11,113 bases of DNA from Spirochaetaceae bacterium (GTDB taxonomy: Bacteria > Spirochaetota > Spirochaetia > Sphaerochaetales > Sphaerochaetaceae), in NCBI GenBank assembly GCA_016649775.1, contig JAENWY010000050.1, forward strand, positions 1 to 11,113, given 5' to 3'. Of the stretch, positions 1 to 7,016 are shown in pieces. A model generated the notes under the pieces. It made no database searches and was not told where the DNA came from. It saw only the letters and a list, made by a program, of their open reading frames with translations. How positions within the stretch are numbered: position 1 is the stretch's first letter; each line of letters starts with the position of its first letter. The translations under genes were made by a program, and so were the position numbers.

Positions 1-138
1 AATACTTTTATAGGATAAGTCTCTAAAGGCAGGTTGCAGCTACTAGCATTAAAAGCACATAAACTTGGATTAAAAACAACAAAGTGGTTACACCCTTATA
101 GTAGTCCTATAAACAGTGAGCAAACCAGGGGCTTTTGA
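1..138 (+). other. Gene-poor left end with an open C-terminal-like frame
   Basis: One plus frame is open from the TAA at 16-18 to a TGA at 136-138. It could encode the last 39 residues or so of a protein (ending ...NSEQTRGF), but I do not recognise it. The in-frame TAA at 16-18 would make it either a broken gene or a chance open frame. No Shine-Dalgarno site or good start codon is visible inside it. A strong hairpin follows at 157-196, as expected behind a gene end, which is the main reason to mention it. Nothing else recognisable is seen in 1-303, on either strand, and there is no tRNA or rRNA. Confidence 0.2.
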
Positions 139-156
139 TATAAAGAAAATAATTAA

Positions 157-196
157 AAGGGGTTTCAATACCAACGAAGATCTAGGAAACCCCTTA
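157..196. terminator. 10-bp perfect hairpin, terminator-like
   Basis: AAGGGGTTTC (158-167 approx.) pairs perfectly with GAAACCCCTT (187-196 approx.) across a 19-nt loop. Read on the minus strand, the stem is followed by a T-rich tract (CCTTTTAATTATTTT), so the intrinsic terminator is better in that direction. On the plus strand only CTTAGAAAT follows. It may end transcription of whatever lies left of the window, or block antisense transcription. Confidence 0.45.
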
Positions 197-304
197 GAAA
201 TATTGAAAAATATACGTTTATAAGCTATTAATCTGTATATTTCATAAATAACAAGATTTGAATCAAATTTTCTGAATCTTTTTTTATAGATTTTAAATTT
301 TCTC

Positions 305-310
305 TATAAT
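305..310 (+). promoter_or_regulatory. Candidate -10 box for the 460 gene
   Basis: A perfect TATAAT lies in T-rich DNA about 150 bases before the GTG start at 460. No good -35 hexamer sits 16-18 bases upstream; the region there is a run of T. If used, the transcript would begin near 317 and carry a leader of about 140 nt. This is assigned from the consensus only. Confidence 0.4.
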
Positions 311-388
311 TAGAAATAATCTAGCTTAGTCTAGGAAAACTCGCGGCTGTTGAGATGTTTAATTGATGTACTTAATATATAGTTATGC

Positions 389-443
389 TAAGGCACTTTT
401 AGAGAGTTGTATAAGCAACGCTCTTTATGATATTTTAGCCTTA
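389..443 (+). promoter_or_regulatory. Structured 5' leader hairpin before the 460 gene
   Basis: TAAGGC (389-394) pairs with GCCTTA (438-443). Nested inside, AGAG (401-404) and GTTG (406-409) pair with CAAC (416-419) and CTCT (421-424), leaving one A/G mismatch and a 6-nt loop. The outer stem closes five bases before the Shine-Dalgarno site at 449-453. I recognise no known riboswitch class, and the structure could be incidental in AT-rich DNA. Confidence 0.3.
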
Positions 444-459
444 TTAACAGGAGATAAAT

Positions 460-951
460 GTGATAGTAATATTAAGAATTATAATTGTAGCCATTTTTGC
501 TGTATTGGTATTTGTTCCTAGAGCAACTGTAGGCGTGTTAAATTATTGGTTAATTTTTATAGCTCTTTTTGTAGTAACTGCTTATTATATCTATCTTCAA
601 TTTTATGTAAGTAAGAAAAAGATTTCAAAATTATTAAAGAATAAAGATTTTTATTCTATTTATTGTTCTTTAGTTCCTGAAAAGGAAGAAGGCTCGTTTA
701 TTTATGGTCGTCTTGTAGTTTATAACTCAATGGTTCTTCTTTATGGAATAGGAAAAAAAGGTATCGAATTAAAATGGAGTGAAGAATTATCACAAATTGA
801 AAGTATCAATTTCCAAAAAGTTTCATCAAATAAAAAAGGATTTGTAATATCCACTTTTAATCGAGGTGATATTCAATTTTCTTCCTCAATTAAAGAAAAA
901 GATCAAGGTGCTTTTATTTCATCTGTTGGTCTTGAATTTGATGAAGAATAA
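460..951 (+). CDS. Small membrane protein with two N-terminal helices and a cytosolic domain
   Basis: The protein is 163 residues and starts with GTG. The start is supported by AGGAG at 449-453, six bases upstream; the overlapping ATG at 458 reads straight into TGA and cannot be the start. Residues 2-19 and 27-48 are strongly hydrophobic and look like a helical hairpin in the inner membrane, followed by a lysine-rich stretch (52-62) that suggests the rest is cytoplasmic. Residues 75-160 alternate short hydrophobic strands and end in an amphipathic stretch, a pattern compatible with a bacterial PH-like fold. That fold is an inference from pattern only. I do not recognise the family. It appears monocistronic: a leader lies upstream and a terminator directly after the stop. 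Confidence 0.8.
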   Translation: MIVILRIIIVAIFAVLVFVPRATVGVLNYWLIFIALFVVTAYYIYLQFYVSKKKISKLLKNKDFYSIYCSLVPEKEEGSFIYGRLVVYNSMVLLYGIGKKGIELKWSEELSQIESINFQKVSSNKKGFVISTFNRGDIQFSSSIKEKDQGAFISSVGLEFDEE

Positions 952-965
952 CATTTTTTTTCTTT

Positions 966-994
966 ACCTACCATGTTTATAGTAGGTCTTTTTT
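966..994 (+). terminator. Intrinsic terminator of the 460 gene
   Basis: ACCTAC (966-971) pairs with GTAGGT (982-987) around a 10-nt loop and is followed at once by CTTTTTT (988-994). It sits 14 bases after the stop codon of the two-helix membrane protein and should separate it from the next gene. Confidence 0.75.
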
Positions 995-1015
995 AGTATT
1001 TCTTTTTCGCCGTTT

Positions 1016-1038
1016 CCCTCTTAGTGTTTAAGAGGGAG
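1016..1038 (+). promoter_or_regulatory. Hairpin sequestering the Shine-Dalgarno site of the 1046 gene
   Basis: CCCTCTTA (1016-1023) pairs perfectly with TAAGAGGG (1029-1036) around a 5-nt loop. The 3' arm contains most of GGGAG (1034-1038), the only plausible ribosome binding site, seven A residues before the ATG at 1046. No T-run follows the stem, so it is not a terminator. When folded it should hinder initiation, which makes it a candidate for translational control by temperature, protein or RNA binding. Confidence 0.5.
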
Positions 1039-1045
1039 AAAAAAA

Positions 1046-1582
1046 ATGAGAAAAAAAATAGCTGTATTATTAATTACCCTAATAAGTATTTTTAGTATTT
1101 CTGCAGAAGAAAAATCTTCTTCTCTTTTTATTGGTCTTGATTTAGGATATTTAGATCCTTTCGTTAATAATACAATCTATAATCAAATTGTGCCTAGAAT
1201 CAATGTTGTTCCAGGTTTAGATTTAGAACTTGACTTGAATCTGGTTATTCCTAAAGATTCTAGTTATGATTCTATTTCTTTTGGTTCTACCTTAAATCTT
1301 GATTACAGTCCTTTTAATAATGGTCTATTTTTTTCATTTTCTCTATTTGATATTGCCTATGTCTTTGGCAATGATGCTCCCTTAAATCGCTTGAATTTTT
1401 TAAACCAATTAGGATTTGGATATACTTTTTATATCAATAGGTTCGCTTTAGAACCGGCTCTAATTTTTATTAATCCCAATGGGGTATATGATGAAACTGT
1501 TTCAGAATTAAGTAATAGCTTAGGTGGCTATCCTTTTCTTAGATTTCAATTTCTTCTTAGTTATAAAATATGTGATTTTTAA
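1046..1582 (+). CDS. Exported small outer-membrane beta-barrel-like protein
   Basis: The protein is 178 residues. It opens with a typical signal peptide: MRKK, then a hydrophobic core (5-19) and a likely cut after Ala20 (SISA/EEKSS). The mature part, about 158 residues, has no long hydrophobic helix but many alternating aromatic and hydrophobic strands (for example residues 80-108 and 123-145). It ends in a strand finishing with Phe (FLLSYKICDF), the C-terminal signature read by the BAM complex. A small, roughly eight-stranded outer-membrane barrel is the best inference; no specific family is recognised. Its ribosome binding site lies in a hairpin (1016-1038). The next gene begins 41 bases downstream with its own strong ribosome binding site, so the two may be co-transcribed. 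Confidence 0.75.
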   Translation: MRKKIAVLLITLISIFSISAEEKSSSLFIGLDLGYLDPFVNNTIYNQIVPRINVVPGLDLELDLNLVIPKDSSYDSISFGSTLNLDYSPFNNGLFFSFSLFDIAYVFGNDAPLNRLNFLNQLGFGYTFYINRFALEPALIFINPNGVYDETVSELSNSLGGYPFLRFQFLLSYKICDF

Positions 1583-1623
1583 AATAATGATTTTTATCAT
1601 AAATAAATATTAAGGAGCATGAG

Positions 1624-2487
1624 ATGAAAAAAACAAAATTGTATATATTAATACAGTATTTTGTAGTTAGTGCATTAGTTCTTTCTCTAATTGGTTGTAA
1701 TTTGGCCTGGTCAGAAAAAATAAAGCCAAAAATTGACGATGAGACATTAATGGATAGTGTAGCTAAAGTAATTGATGAACAATTGGAGATAGTATCACCT
1801 TATATAGAAAAAGATGATTTAGAAAGAGCTGCTATTGGTGTTGATGATATCACAGGAATAAAAGTAGTAAATGGTGCATTAACAGAAGAAATGGGCCATC
1901 AATATCTTGAATTTTCATATGATGCTGTCTATGAGGGAGAAGATAATCTTGATTATTTTGTAGCAGAAGCTAAAAACTTATTACCTGAAGAAGAAGTTAA
2001 TACTTTAGATGATAGAATTAATGAAACTAAGAGAGCTTTGGAATTAGAATATGAGGATTTAGGTAGAGCTATTCCTCCAAGTCAACAATTAGCATTTCAA
2101 AAAGATTTAAGAAAATTAATTACTAGATCCTGTGTTTTATTTATTGCTGGTTTGGTATATGCCTTTATGCCACATACAATGTTCTGGGGCAAAATATCAG
2201 CTGCGGCAGCTGTATCTGTGGCTACTGGAGTTCTTTCTGTTTCAATAATGAGCCTTTATCAATATTATAAATATGGTGGAAATATTGATGAATCATTTAG
2301 CCAATGGATTGAAGAGGTATCAATAGAGCCACAAGTTAGTTATGCTTTAGCTGCTTCAATGATAACAGTTGGAAGAACAACTCAAAGATCACCTGTAGTT
2401 ACAGGGATAATGATTTGTGTTTTCTCCTTATATAAAGTTATTGATATGGTAAAGCCACTACTTAAAAAGTATAATTTTAGTGTCTAG
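1624..2487 (+). CDS. Lipoprotein with a hydrophobic C-terminal half, function unknown
   Basis: The protein is 287 residues. AAGGAG (1612-1617) lies six bases before the ATG. The N-terminus has Lys residues, a hydrophobic core and the lipobox LIGC with the acylated cysteine at 25, so it should be exported and lipidated. Residues 35-165 are acidic and helical in character, with several Glu/Asp-rich stretches. After that come hydrophobic segments at about 168-186, 191-213 and 257-272, plus a weaker one at 238-250. Such segments are unusual in a lipoprotein and suggest the C-terminal half is membrane-embedded or forms a hydrophobic helical bundle. I do not recognise the family. A 14-bp hairpin follows the stop. 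Confidence 0.75.
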   Translation: MKKTKLYILIQYFVVSALVLSLIGCNLAWSEKIKPKIDDETLMDSVAKVIDEQLEIVSPYIEKDDLERAAIGVDDITGIKVVNGALTEEMGHQYLEFSYDAVYEGEDNLDYFVAEAKNLLPEEEVNTLDDRINETKRALELEYEDLGRAIPPSQQLAFQKDLRKLITRSCVLFIAGLVYAFMPHTMFWGKISAAAAVSVATGVLSVSIMSLYQYYKYGGNIDESFSQWIEEVSIEPQVSYALAASMITVGRTTQRSPVVTGIMICVFSLYKVIDMVKPLLKKYNFSV

Positions 2488-2495
2488 CCTTGAGT

Positions 2496-2537
2496 GGATG
2501 ACTCCTTTGTGAAATAATAAAACCAGAGGAGTCATCC
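2496..2537 (+). terminator. 14-bp hairpin after the lipoprotein gene
   Basis: GGATGACTCCTTTG (2496-2509) pairs with CAGAGGAGTCATCC (2524-2537), with a single G-T wobble and a 14-nt loop. It begins nine bases after the stop codon at 2485-2487. The tail is TCTAATTTAT rather than a pure T-run, so termination may be partial or the hairpin may stabilise the 3' end of the transcript. Confidence 0.5.
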
Positions 2538-2553
2538 TCTAATTTATACTTAT

Positions 2554-2593
2554 AGGAGAATTAAGCAATTTATGCTTAATAATTTATAAAATG
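2554..2593 (+). promoter_or_regulatory. pepT initiation region: Shine-Dalgarno and start split by a hairpin
   Basis: The only Shine-Dalgarno match is AGGAG at 2554-2558, 32 bases before the ATG at 2591. Between them, ATTAAGCA (2560-2567) pairs perfectly with TGCTTAAT (2573-2580) around a 5-nt loop. Folding removes 21 bases and leaves an effective spacing of about 11. Alternatively, the ATG at 2572-2574 opens a five-codon frame (MLNNL) whose TAA at 2587-2589 ends one base before the pepT ATG, allowing coupled initiation. A TATACT at 2545-2550 could be a -10 box. Confidence 0.45.
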
Positions 2594-3835
2594 GATAACA
2601 AAATTCTTGCTGAAGATCTCAAAACGCGTTTTTTAAGATATGCCGCTGTTGATACTCAGAGTAACCCCAATACAGTCAATGAAATGCACCCCTCTACAAT
2701 AATTCAATTGGATTTAATTCACATGTTAGAAAATGAATTAATAGAACTTGGTTTGAAAGATATAGAAGTTGATGAACATGGGATTTTAATAGCTCATTTA
2801 CCTTCTAATGTAGAGAATGTTCCATGCATAGGTTTAATGGCTCATGTAGATACAGCAGATGCCGTAAAAGGTAATGGTGTAAAACCACAAGTAATTGAAT
2901 TTTACGAAGGTGGTGATATTACTCTTAAAAGTGGGTTAGTAATAAAAGAAAAAGATAATGAACAATTAAAACAATATATTGGCCAAACTTTAATAACAAG
3001 TGATGGAACAACTCTATTAGGTGCAGATGATAAAGCTGGTGTTAGTGAAATAATGAGTGCTATAAAACTATTAATTAATGATAATAGTATTAAACATGGA
3101 GAAATTGAAATTATCTTTACTTGTGATGAAGAAACAGGTTGTGGTATGGATGTTTTCTTATATGATAAATTACATTGCAAATATTGCTTTACAGTTGATG
3201 GTGGAACTCGCTATGAAATTGAGAAAGAATGCTTCAATGCCTCTCATGCTGATATTACTTTTACTGGTAAATCTTATCACACAGGTGATGCTAGAGGTAG
3301 ATTAGTAAATGCTTTAACTTTAGTTGGTAAATATATTTCAAGTATTCCTCAAGCAGAAAGTCCTGAAGCAACAGATGGTAGATTTGGCTTCTATTGTCCT
3401 CTTTCAATGGAAGGTAGCTTGGAAAAAGCAACTCTTGGCGTATTTATGAGAGACTTTGATTTAGAACAATTAAAGAGACGTGAAAAGGTATTAGTAACTT
3501 TAGGTTCAACTCTTGAAGTTCTTTATCCTGGTGCAGAGGTTAAAGTAGCTATAAGAAATCAATATTACAATATGGTTGAGGTTTCCAATAAAAGTCCTAA
3601 GGTAATTGATAGTATTTTCGAAGCTGGGAAAAGATTGGGACTTCCTTTATTTGATTCTATTATTCGTGGTGGAACAGATGGTGCTAGAATGGCAAATGAA
3701 AGTGGCATTCCTTGTCCAAATCTTTTTACAGGTGGTCATAATTTCCACTCATTAAGTGAATGGGCTGCTTTACCTGCAATGGTTGATTCAACCAATTTAC
3801 TTGTTGAAATAATAAAAATTGGTGCAGAAAAATAA
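2591..3835 (+). CDS. pepT: Peptidase T (tripeptide aminopeptidase, M20B)
   Basis: The protein is 414 residues, the usual PepT length. It is a cytosolic zinc aminopeptidase that removes the N-terminal residue from tripeptides in the last steps of peptide use. The N-terminus carries the PepT signature (VDTQSNP, 21-27). The M20 metal site is visible in order: AHVDTAD with His85 and catalytic Asp87, GADDKAG with Asp146/147, CDEETGCG with the general-base and ligand pair Glu180/Glu181, VDGG with Asp203, and GGHNFH with His386. SYHTGDARGRLVNA (229-242) is the dimerisation-lid motif of the family. The start is fixed by similarity to known PepT N-termini, although its Shine-Dalgarno site is oddly distant. 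The stop overlaps the next start (TAATG at 3833-3837), so it leads an operon with two envelope proteins. Confidence 0.96.
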   Translation: MDNKILAEDLKTRFLRYAAVDTQSNPNTVNEMHPSTIIQLDLIHMLENELIELGLKDIEVDEHGILIAHLPSNVENVPCIGLMAHVDTADAVKGNGVKPQVIEFYEGGDITLKSGLVIKEKDNEQLKQYIGQTLITSDGTTLLGADDKAGVSEIMSAIKLLINDNSIKHGEIEIIFTCDEETGCGMDVFLYDKLHCKYCFTVDGGTRYEIEKECFNASHADITFTGKSYHTGDARGRLVNALTLVGKYISSIPQAESPEATDGRFGFYCPLSMEGSLEKATLGVFMRDFDLEQLKRREKVLVTLGSTLEVLYPGAEVKVAIRNQYYNMVEVSNKSPKVIDSIFEAGKRLGLPLFDSIIRGGTDGARMANESGIPCPNLFTGGHNFHSLSEWAALPAMVDSTNLLVEIIKIGAEK

Positions 3836-4872
3836 TGTTTAAAAAGCTTTTCACACTTTATGCTATAATATTTAGTTCAATTTCTATTTTTGCAACTTCA
3901 ATTAATATAAATTATAATATTCCAGTTACTATTGAAAATGATATAAAAAATAGTGTGAAAGCTGCTTTAGCACTTGCTCTTTCTAGTAGAATTGAAATTA
4001 ATGATGATAAAGAAGATCTATTAATAATTAATATTGATACTTTATCCTATGAGGAAAATAAACATAATCTCTCTCTTTCTTTTGATTCTAAATATATAGA
4101 TAAAGAGTTAAAATTCAATATCTACACGCTAGATTGCGCTAGTAAAATCGCCATGTTAGAGAGTTTAAAGAATAAGGTATATGATTCTTATAAATATGAT
4201 GCTGCTGATTTATTTGGAGATAAAATTAATTTAAACTTAAATTATTATGATCCCTCTTTATCTTCATTTGCTTTTAATAAAGATAATCCTCCTTCTTTAG
4301 GTACCTATTATTATATTAAGAATGAAAAGGGAGATAAAATTGGTTTAGCTAGTATTAACTCAAGATTTGAGAATAATGCTTCTTTGAATATTTTATATAA
4401 TGATGGATTAACACCTGCCTTAAATTTAGAGAAAGCTCCAAGGGGAATGCTTTCAGTTAGTTCTTCCTATGATTATATTAATGATAATATATATGGATCT
4501 ATTAACTATACTTTGCTTCATAGCTTTCTTCCTTTTTTGAATAAAGCGAATTTTTCTATTAGTGGTGGATTCTCTTATGATTCTAATGTTATGGCAGGAA
4601 CTTTTGATATTGGTTTAGTAATGGATTTACCCTTATCTTTAATTTTTAATTCAGAAAGTTTGTTTAAGAACTCGGGTATAAGAATTAGTTCTTTTGGTGG
4701 GACAAATTATCAAAATAAATTTAGATTAAATTCAAAATACAGTATTGGATATTATTTTTATTTCTTGAGTAAATATAATTTTGAAATATATGTAGAAAAT
4801 AATACACTTTTATTTGATGATAGTGCAACTTCAAGCTTGAATGTTGGGTATAAAATATCAATACTAATATAA
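3835..4872 (+). CDS. Exported protein, probable beta-barrel C-terminal half, unknown function
   Basis: The protein is 345 residues. The ATG shares one base with the pepT TAA (TAATG), which implies translational coupling. Residues 1-20 form a signal peptide (MFKK, hydrophobic core, cut near FA/TS). Residues 22-115 look like a small soluble alpha/beta domain (an amphipathic helix, then strands such as DLLIINID). From about 140 on, the chain is a series of short aromatic and Ser/Asn-rich strands with no hydrophobic helix, consistent with an outer-membrane barrel. It ends in KISILI rather than the usual aromatic residue. No family is recognised. The lipoprotein gene follows after 19 bases, so pepT, this gene and that lipoprotein form one unit. 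Confidence 0.75.
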   Translation: MFKKLFTLYAIIFSSISIFATSININYNIPVTIENDIKNSVKAALALALSSRIEINDDKEDLLIINIDTLSYEENKHNLSLSFDSKYIDKELKFNIYTLDCASKIAMLESLKNKVYDSYKYDAADLFGDKINLNLNYYDPSLSSFAFNKDNPPSLGTYYYIKNEKGDKIGLASINSRFENNASLNILYNDGLTPALNLEKAPRGMLSVSSSYDYINDNIYGSINYTLLHSFLPFLNKANFSISGGFSYDSNVMAGTFDIGLVMDLPLSLIFNSESLFKNSGIRISSFGGTNYQNKFRLNSKYSIGYYFYFLSKYNFEIYVENNTLLFDDSATSSLNVGYKISILI

Positions 4873-4891
4873 TAAATAGGAAAGAAAGTAA

Positions 4892-6244
4892 ATGAAATAT
4901 AAAAAACTCTTAGCATTATTATTTGCAACTTTTGTGTTATTTTCTTCATGTACTTCTACAAATAATATGAATTATGTTAGTCGAAGTCCATATTGGATTA
5001 ATGGTGTGTCGGATTCACCCTCGATATTAAATTATGTTATTGTTGTAAGTGGTTCAGATGAACAAGAGCTATACACCTCTGCTTGTAATATCTTTGTTAC
5101 AAGATTTGTAATTAATCTATCTCTTGAAGCTAAATCTGATGAATATTTAGATTCTTTAATTAATACTTTGAATATTCCTGATTTCAATGTTAATAATTCT
5201 AAGAGATATATTATTGATAATGGTGATAATTCATATAAGGGATATTTCTTATTTACAGCCTCAAAGGCAAAAGTTAGTAATGCTACAGCAACAAGATTAA
5301 ATTTAATAAGTACTACAAAAGCTACTTTATTAAAATTAATAAATCAATCAAATGAAAATTATAGAAATAATAAAGACCTTAAGAGTTTTGATAATTTAGT
5401 AGATGCGTATATACTCAGTAGAAACAGTAATATTAGTTCTTCTGAAACTAATAGTAGTACTAATTTAATGAATCGTCTTTTGAAATTAGTAAGAAATATG
5501 ACTATTTCAGTTGCTGATTTTGATCAAAATAACTTAAATTGTAGTATTAGTGTAGCTCGTAAAGTTGGACTTTTCCCTCCAATTATTTTAGATTCAAATA
5601 TTAAGATTAGTTATTCTTCTTATAATCCATCATCTAACCCTTATTTAGATGTTGAAAAAATTAATATTCCATCTAAATTAACCTCATTTAAGTTTGTTCC
5701 TAGGAATAATTCTATTTATAAAAAAGGAGTATTGTTAATTGAAGTTGATATAGATGAAAATTTAACTAAATTAAGAAATAGTGGCTATTCTGATACTGCT
5801 TCTATTCTTGAAAAGAATAATAAGTGCTATGTGATTAGTTATAAAAGTAATGATTTTTTTGCAAATAAATCAATTAAATTAAAGGTGTTAGAAAATGATT
5901 TAAATCAAATTCCATTAATACCTAGAAGTGTAAATAGAATAGTAGATGCTTTAGAATCATTAGGAGGTACTATAACCTTAGATGATAATACAATAGATAA
6001 TAAGAGCACCTATGATTATCAAATTGTTATCAGAAATGAGATAACTGATAAAGTTCCTGGCTTTAAAGCTGTTGTAAGAACAGCCGGTTCTGTGGAAGTT
6101 AATGATTTATCTAAAGATATGATTATCTATAATAGTGAACCTTTTGAATGTGTTGCAAATGGTGATGATATGGAAAGTGCTATTAATGAAGTTTTTGATA
6201 GATTTGCATTAAAAAGTATCTTTTTAATAAAAGAAAACTTTTAA
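4892..6244 (+). CDS. Lipoprotein, LPP20-like, unknown function
   Basis: The protein is 450 residues. AGGAAAG (4878-4884) precedes the ATG by seven bases. The signal peptide ends in FSSC with the lipidated cysteine at position 20. Just after it, a Pro-Tyr-Trp motif (SPYWINGV) and VVSGSDEQELYTSA followed by an amphipathic helix resemble the start of LPP20/FlgO-type lipoproteins, where a Trp-containing strand leads into a repeated alanine-rich helix. Residues 345-450 repeat that theme: a helix (VNRIVDALESLG), then strands (DYQIVIRN, GFKAVVRTAGSVEV) and a final helix. The resemblance is by pattern only. This is the last gene of the pepT operon. Its stop overlaps the stop of the convergent phosphodiesterase gene. 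Confidence 0.75.
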   Translation: MKYKKLLALLFATFVLFSSCTSTNNMNYVSRSPYWINGVSDSPSILNYVIVVSGSDEQELYTSACNIFVTRFVINLSLEAKSDEYLDSLINTLNIPDFNVNNSKRYIIDNGDNSYKGYFLFTASKAKVSNATATRLNLISTTKATLLKLINQSNENYRNNKDLKSFDNLVDAYILSRNSNISSSETNSSTNLMNRLLKLVRNMTISVADFDQNNLNCSISVARKVGLFPPIILDSNIKISYSSYNPSSNPYLDVEKINIPSKLTSFKFVPRNNSIYKKGVLLIEVDIDENLTKLRNSGYSDTASILEKNNKCYVISYKSNDFFANKSIKLKVLENDLNQIPLIPRSVNRIVDALESLGGTITLDDNTIDNKSTYDYQIVIRNEITDKVPGFKAVVRTAGSVEVNDLSKDMIIYNSEPFECVANGDDMESAINEVFDRFALKSIFLIKENF

Positions 6245-7008
6245 TAAAACAATCCTGTTTTTGATATGATATCAACTCGATTACTAATCATTCCTATAAT
6301 ATCATAATTAATTAAATTTTTAGCATCCTCAATAGTATCTACACACCAGGGAAGAAATTTGTAGTTATGTTCTCGCGCTTTTCTAGCGGCTTTTGGTGTT
6401 AGTTGGGTATATTCAGGTTTTAAAATAGTACAGTTGCATAATAAAGCACCAAGCCCATGTTTTAAAGGAAATGGTACACCTTCGCCTTCACTATAAATAA
6501 TAGCACTTTGAAGCCCATTATTAGATATAGCTTCAAAACTTCTAATAGCCAAAGGGTTAAAGGAACTAACAATAACGTTGAATTCCATATTATATTCTTG
6601 AATTAAATGCCAGGTACTTTTTGCAATTCGTATATTTTCTATAGTATTACTTTTTAGTTCTAAATCATAGACGACATCTTTTTTACATAGCTCAAAAACT
6701 TCTCTAAGTGTAGGTATTTTTTGGTTTTTAAATTTAGATTCACTATCAACAAGGATGTTGAGTTCTTTAATTTGATCAAGAGTTAATTCTCTTATATCTT
6801 TATCAATCCCTGTCATTCTCTTTAAGTTAAAATCGTGCATTATTACTAATTCACCACTTTTACAAATATGAATATCTGTTTCAATCGCTTTAAAGCCCTT
6901 TTCTAAAACTTGTTCAAAAGCAGCTAGGCTATTTTCTGGTGCTTCTTTATGATAACCTCTATGACAGAAAAGAAGTGGTTTATCATTTATATTGTATGCT
7001 ATACTCAT
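6241..7008 (-). CDS. Glycerophosphodiester phosphodiesterase, cytosolic (UgpQ-like)
   Basis: The protein is 255 residues, the size of cytosolic bacterial GDPD enzymes, without a signal peptide. It hydrolyses glycerophosphodiesters from lipid turnover to sn-glycerol 3-phosphate and an alcohol. The GDPD core is intact: CHRGYHKEAPENS with His16, Arg17 and Glu25; ETDIHICKSGELVIMHD with metal ligands Glu43 and Asp45 and catalytic His58; and DLELKS (near 115-120) supplying the later Glu and Lys. The C-terminal motifs are atypical: PWCVDT stands where WTVN is usual, and GMISNRVD where G-[IV]-x-TDxPD is usual. Substrate range therefore cannot be read off. No Shine-Dalgarno site precedes the ATG; a CATAAT box lies eight bases upstream, suggesting a leaderless transcript. 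The gene is divergent from the M16C protease gene and convergent with the pepT operon. Confidence 0.93.
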   Translation of the reverse strand: MSIAYNINDKPLLFCHRGYHKEAPENSLAAFEQVLEKGFKAIETDIHICKSGELVIMHDFNLKRMTGIDKDIRELTLDQIKELNILVDSESKFKNQKIPTLREVFELCKKDVVYDLELKSNTIENIRIAKSTWHLIQEYNMEFNVIVSSFNPLAIRSFEAISNNGLQSAIIYSEGEGVPFPLKHGLGALLCNCTILKPEYTQLTPKAARKAREHNYKFLPWCVDTIEDAKNLINYDIIGMISNRVDIISKTGLFY

Positions 7009-7016
7009 TGTACTAG

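Noticed and set aside
163..175. GTTTCAATACC resembling the start of a CRISPR repeat
   Set aside because: It occurs once, with no spaced copies and no cas genes. It is one arm and part of the loop of a hairpin.
345..400. Possible tRNA or small stable RNA in the 460-gene leader
   Set aside because: No cloverleaf, TTC-loop or CCA end can be drawn, and no SRP, tmRNA or RNase P signature is present.
1587..1600. ATGAT-TTTT-ATCAT hairpin between the 1046 and 1624 genes
   Set aside because: It has only five A/T-rich pairs and is not followed by a T-run. It is too weak to call a terminator.
2902..3180. Minus-strand 92-codon open frame inside pepT
   Set aside because: It is antisense to a well-supported peptidase T with all catalytic motifs, and has no ribosome binding site or recognisable motif.
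3078..3305. Plus-strand 75-codon open frame inside pepT
   Set aside because: It is an out-of-frame shadow of the conserved pepT coding sequence with no initiation signal.
4758..4949. Minus-strand 63-codon open frame across the 4872/4892 junction
   Set aside because: It is antisense to the end of the barrel-like gene and the signal peptide of the lipoprotein gene. Its hydrophobic look is the complement of AT-rich codons.
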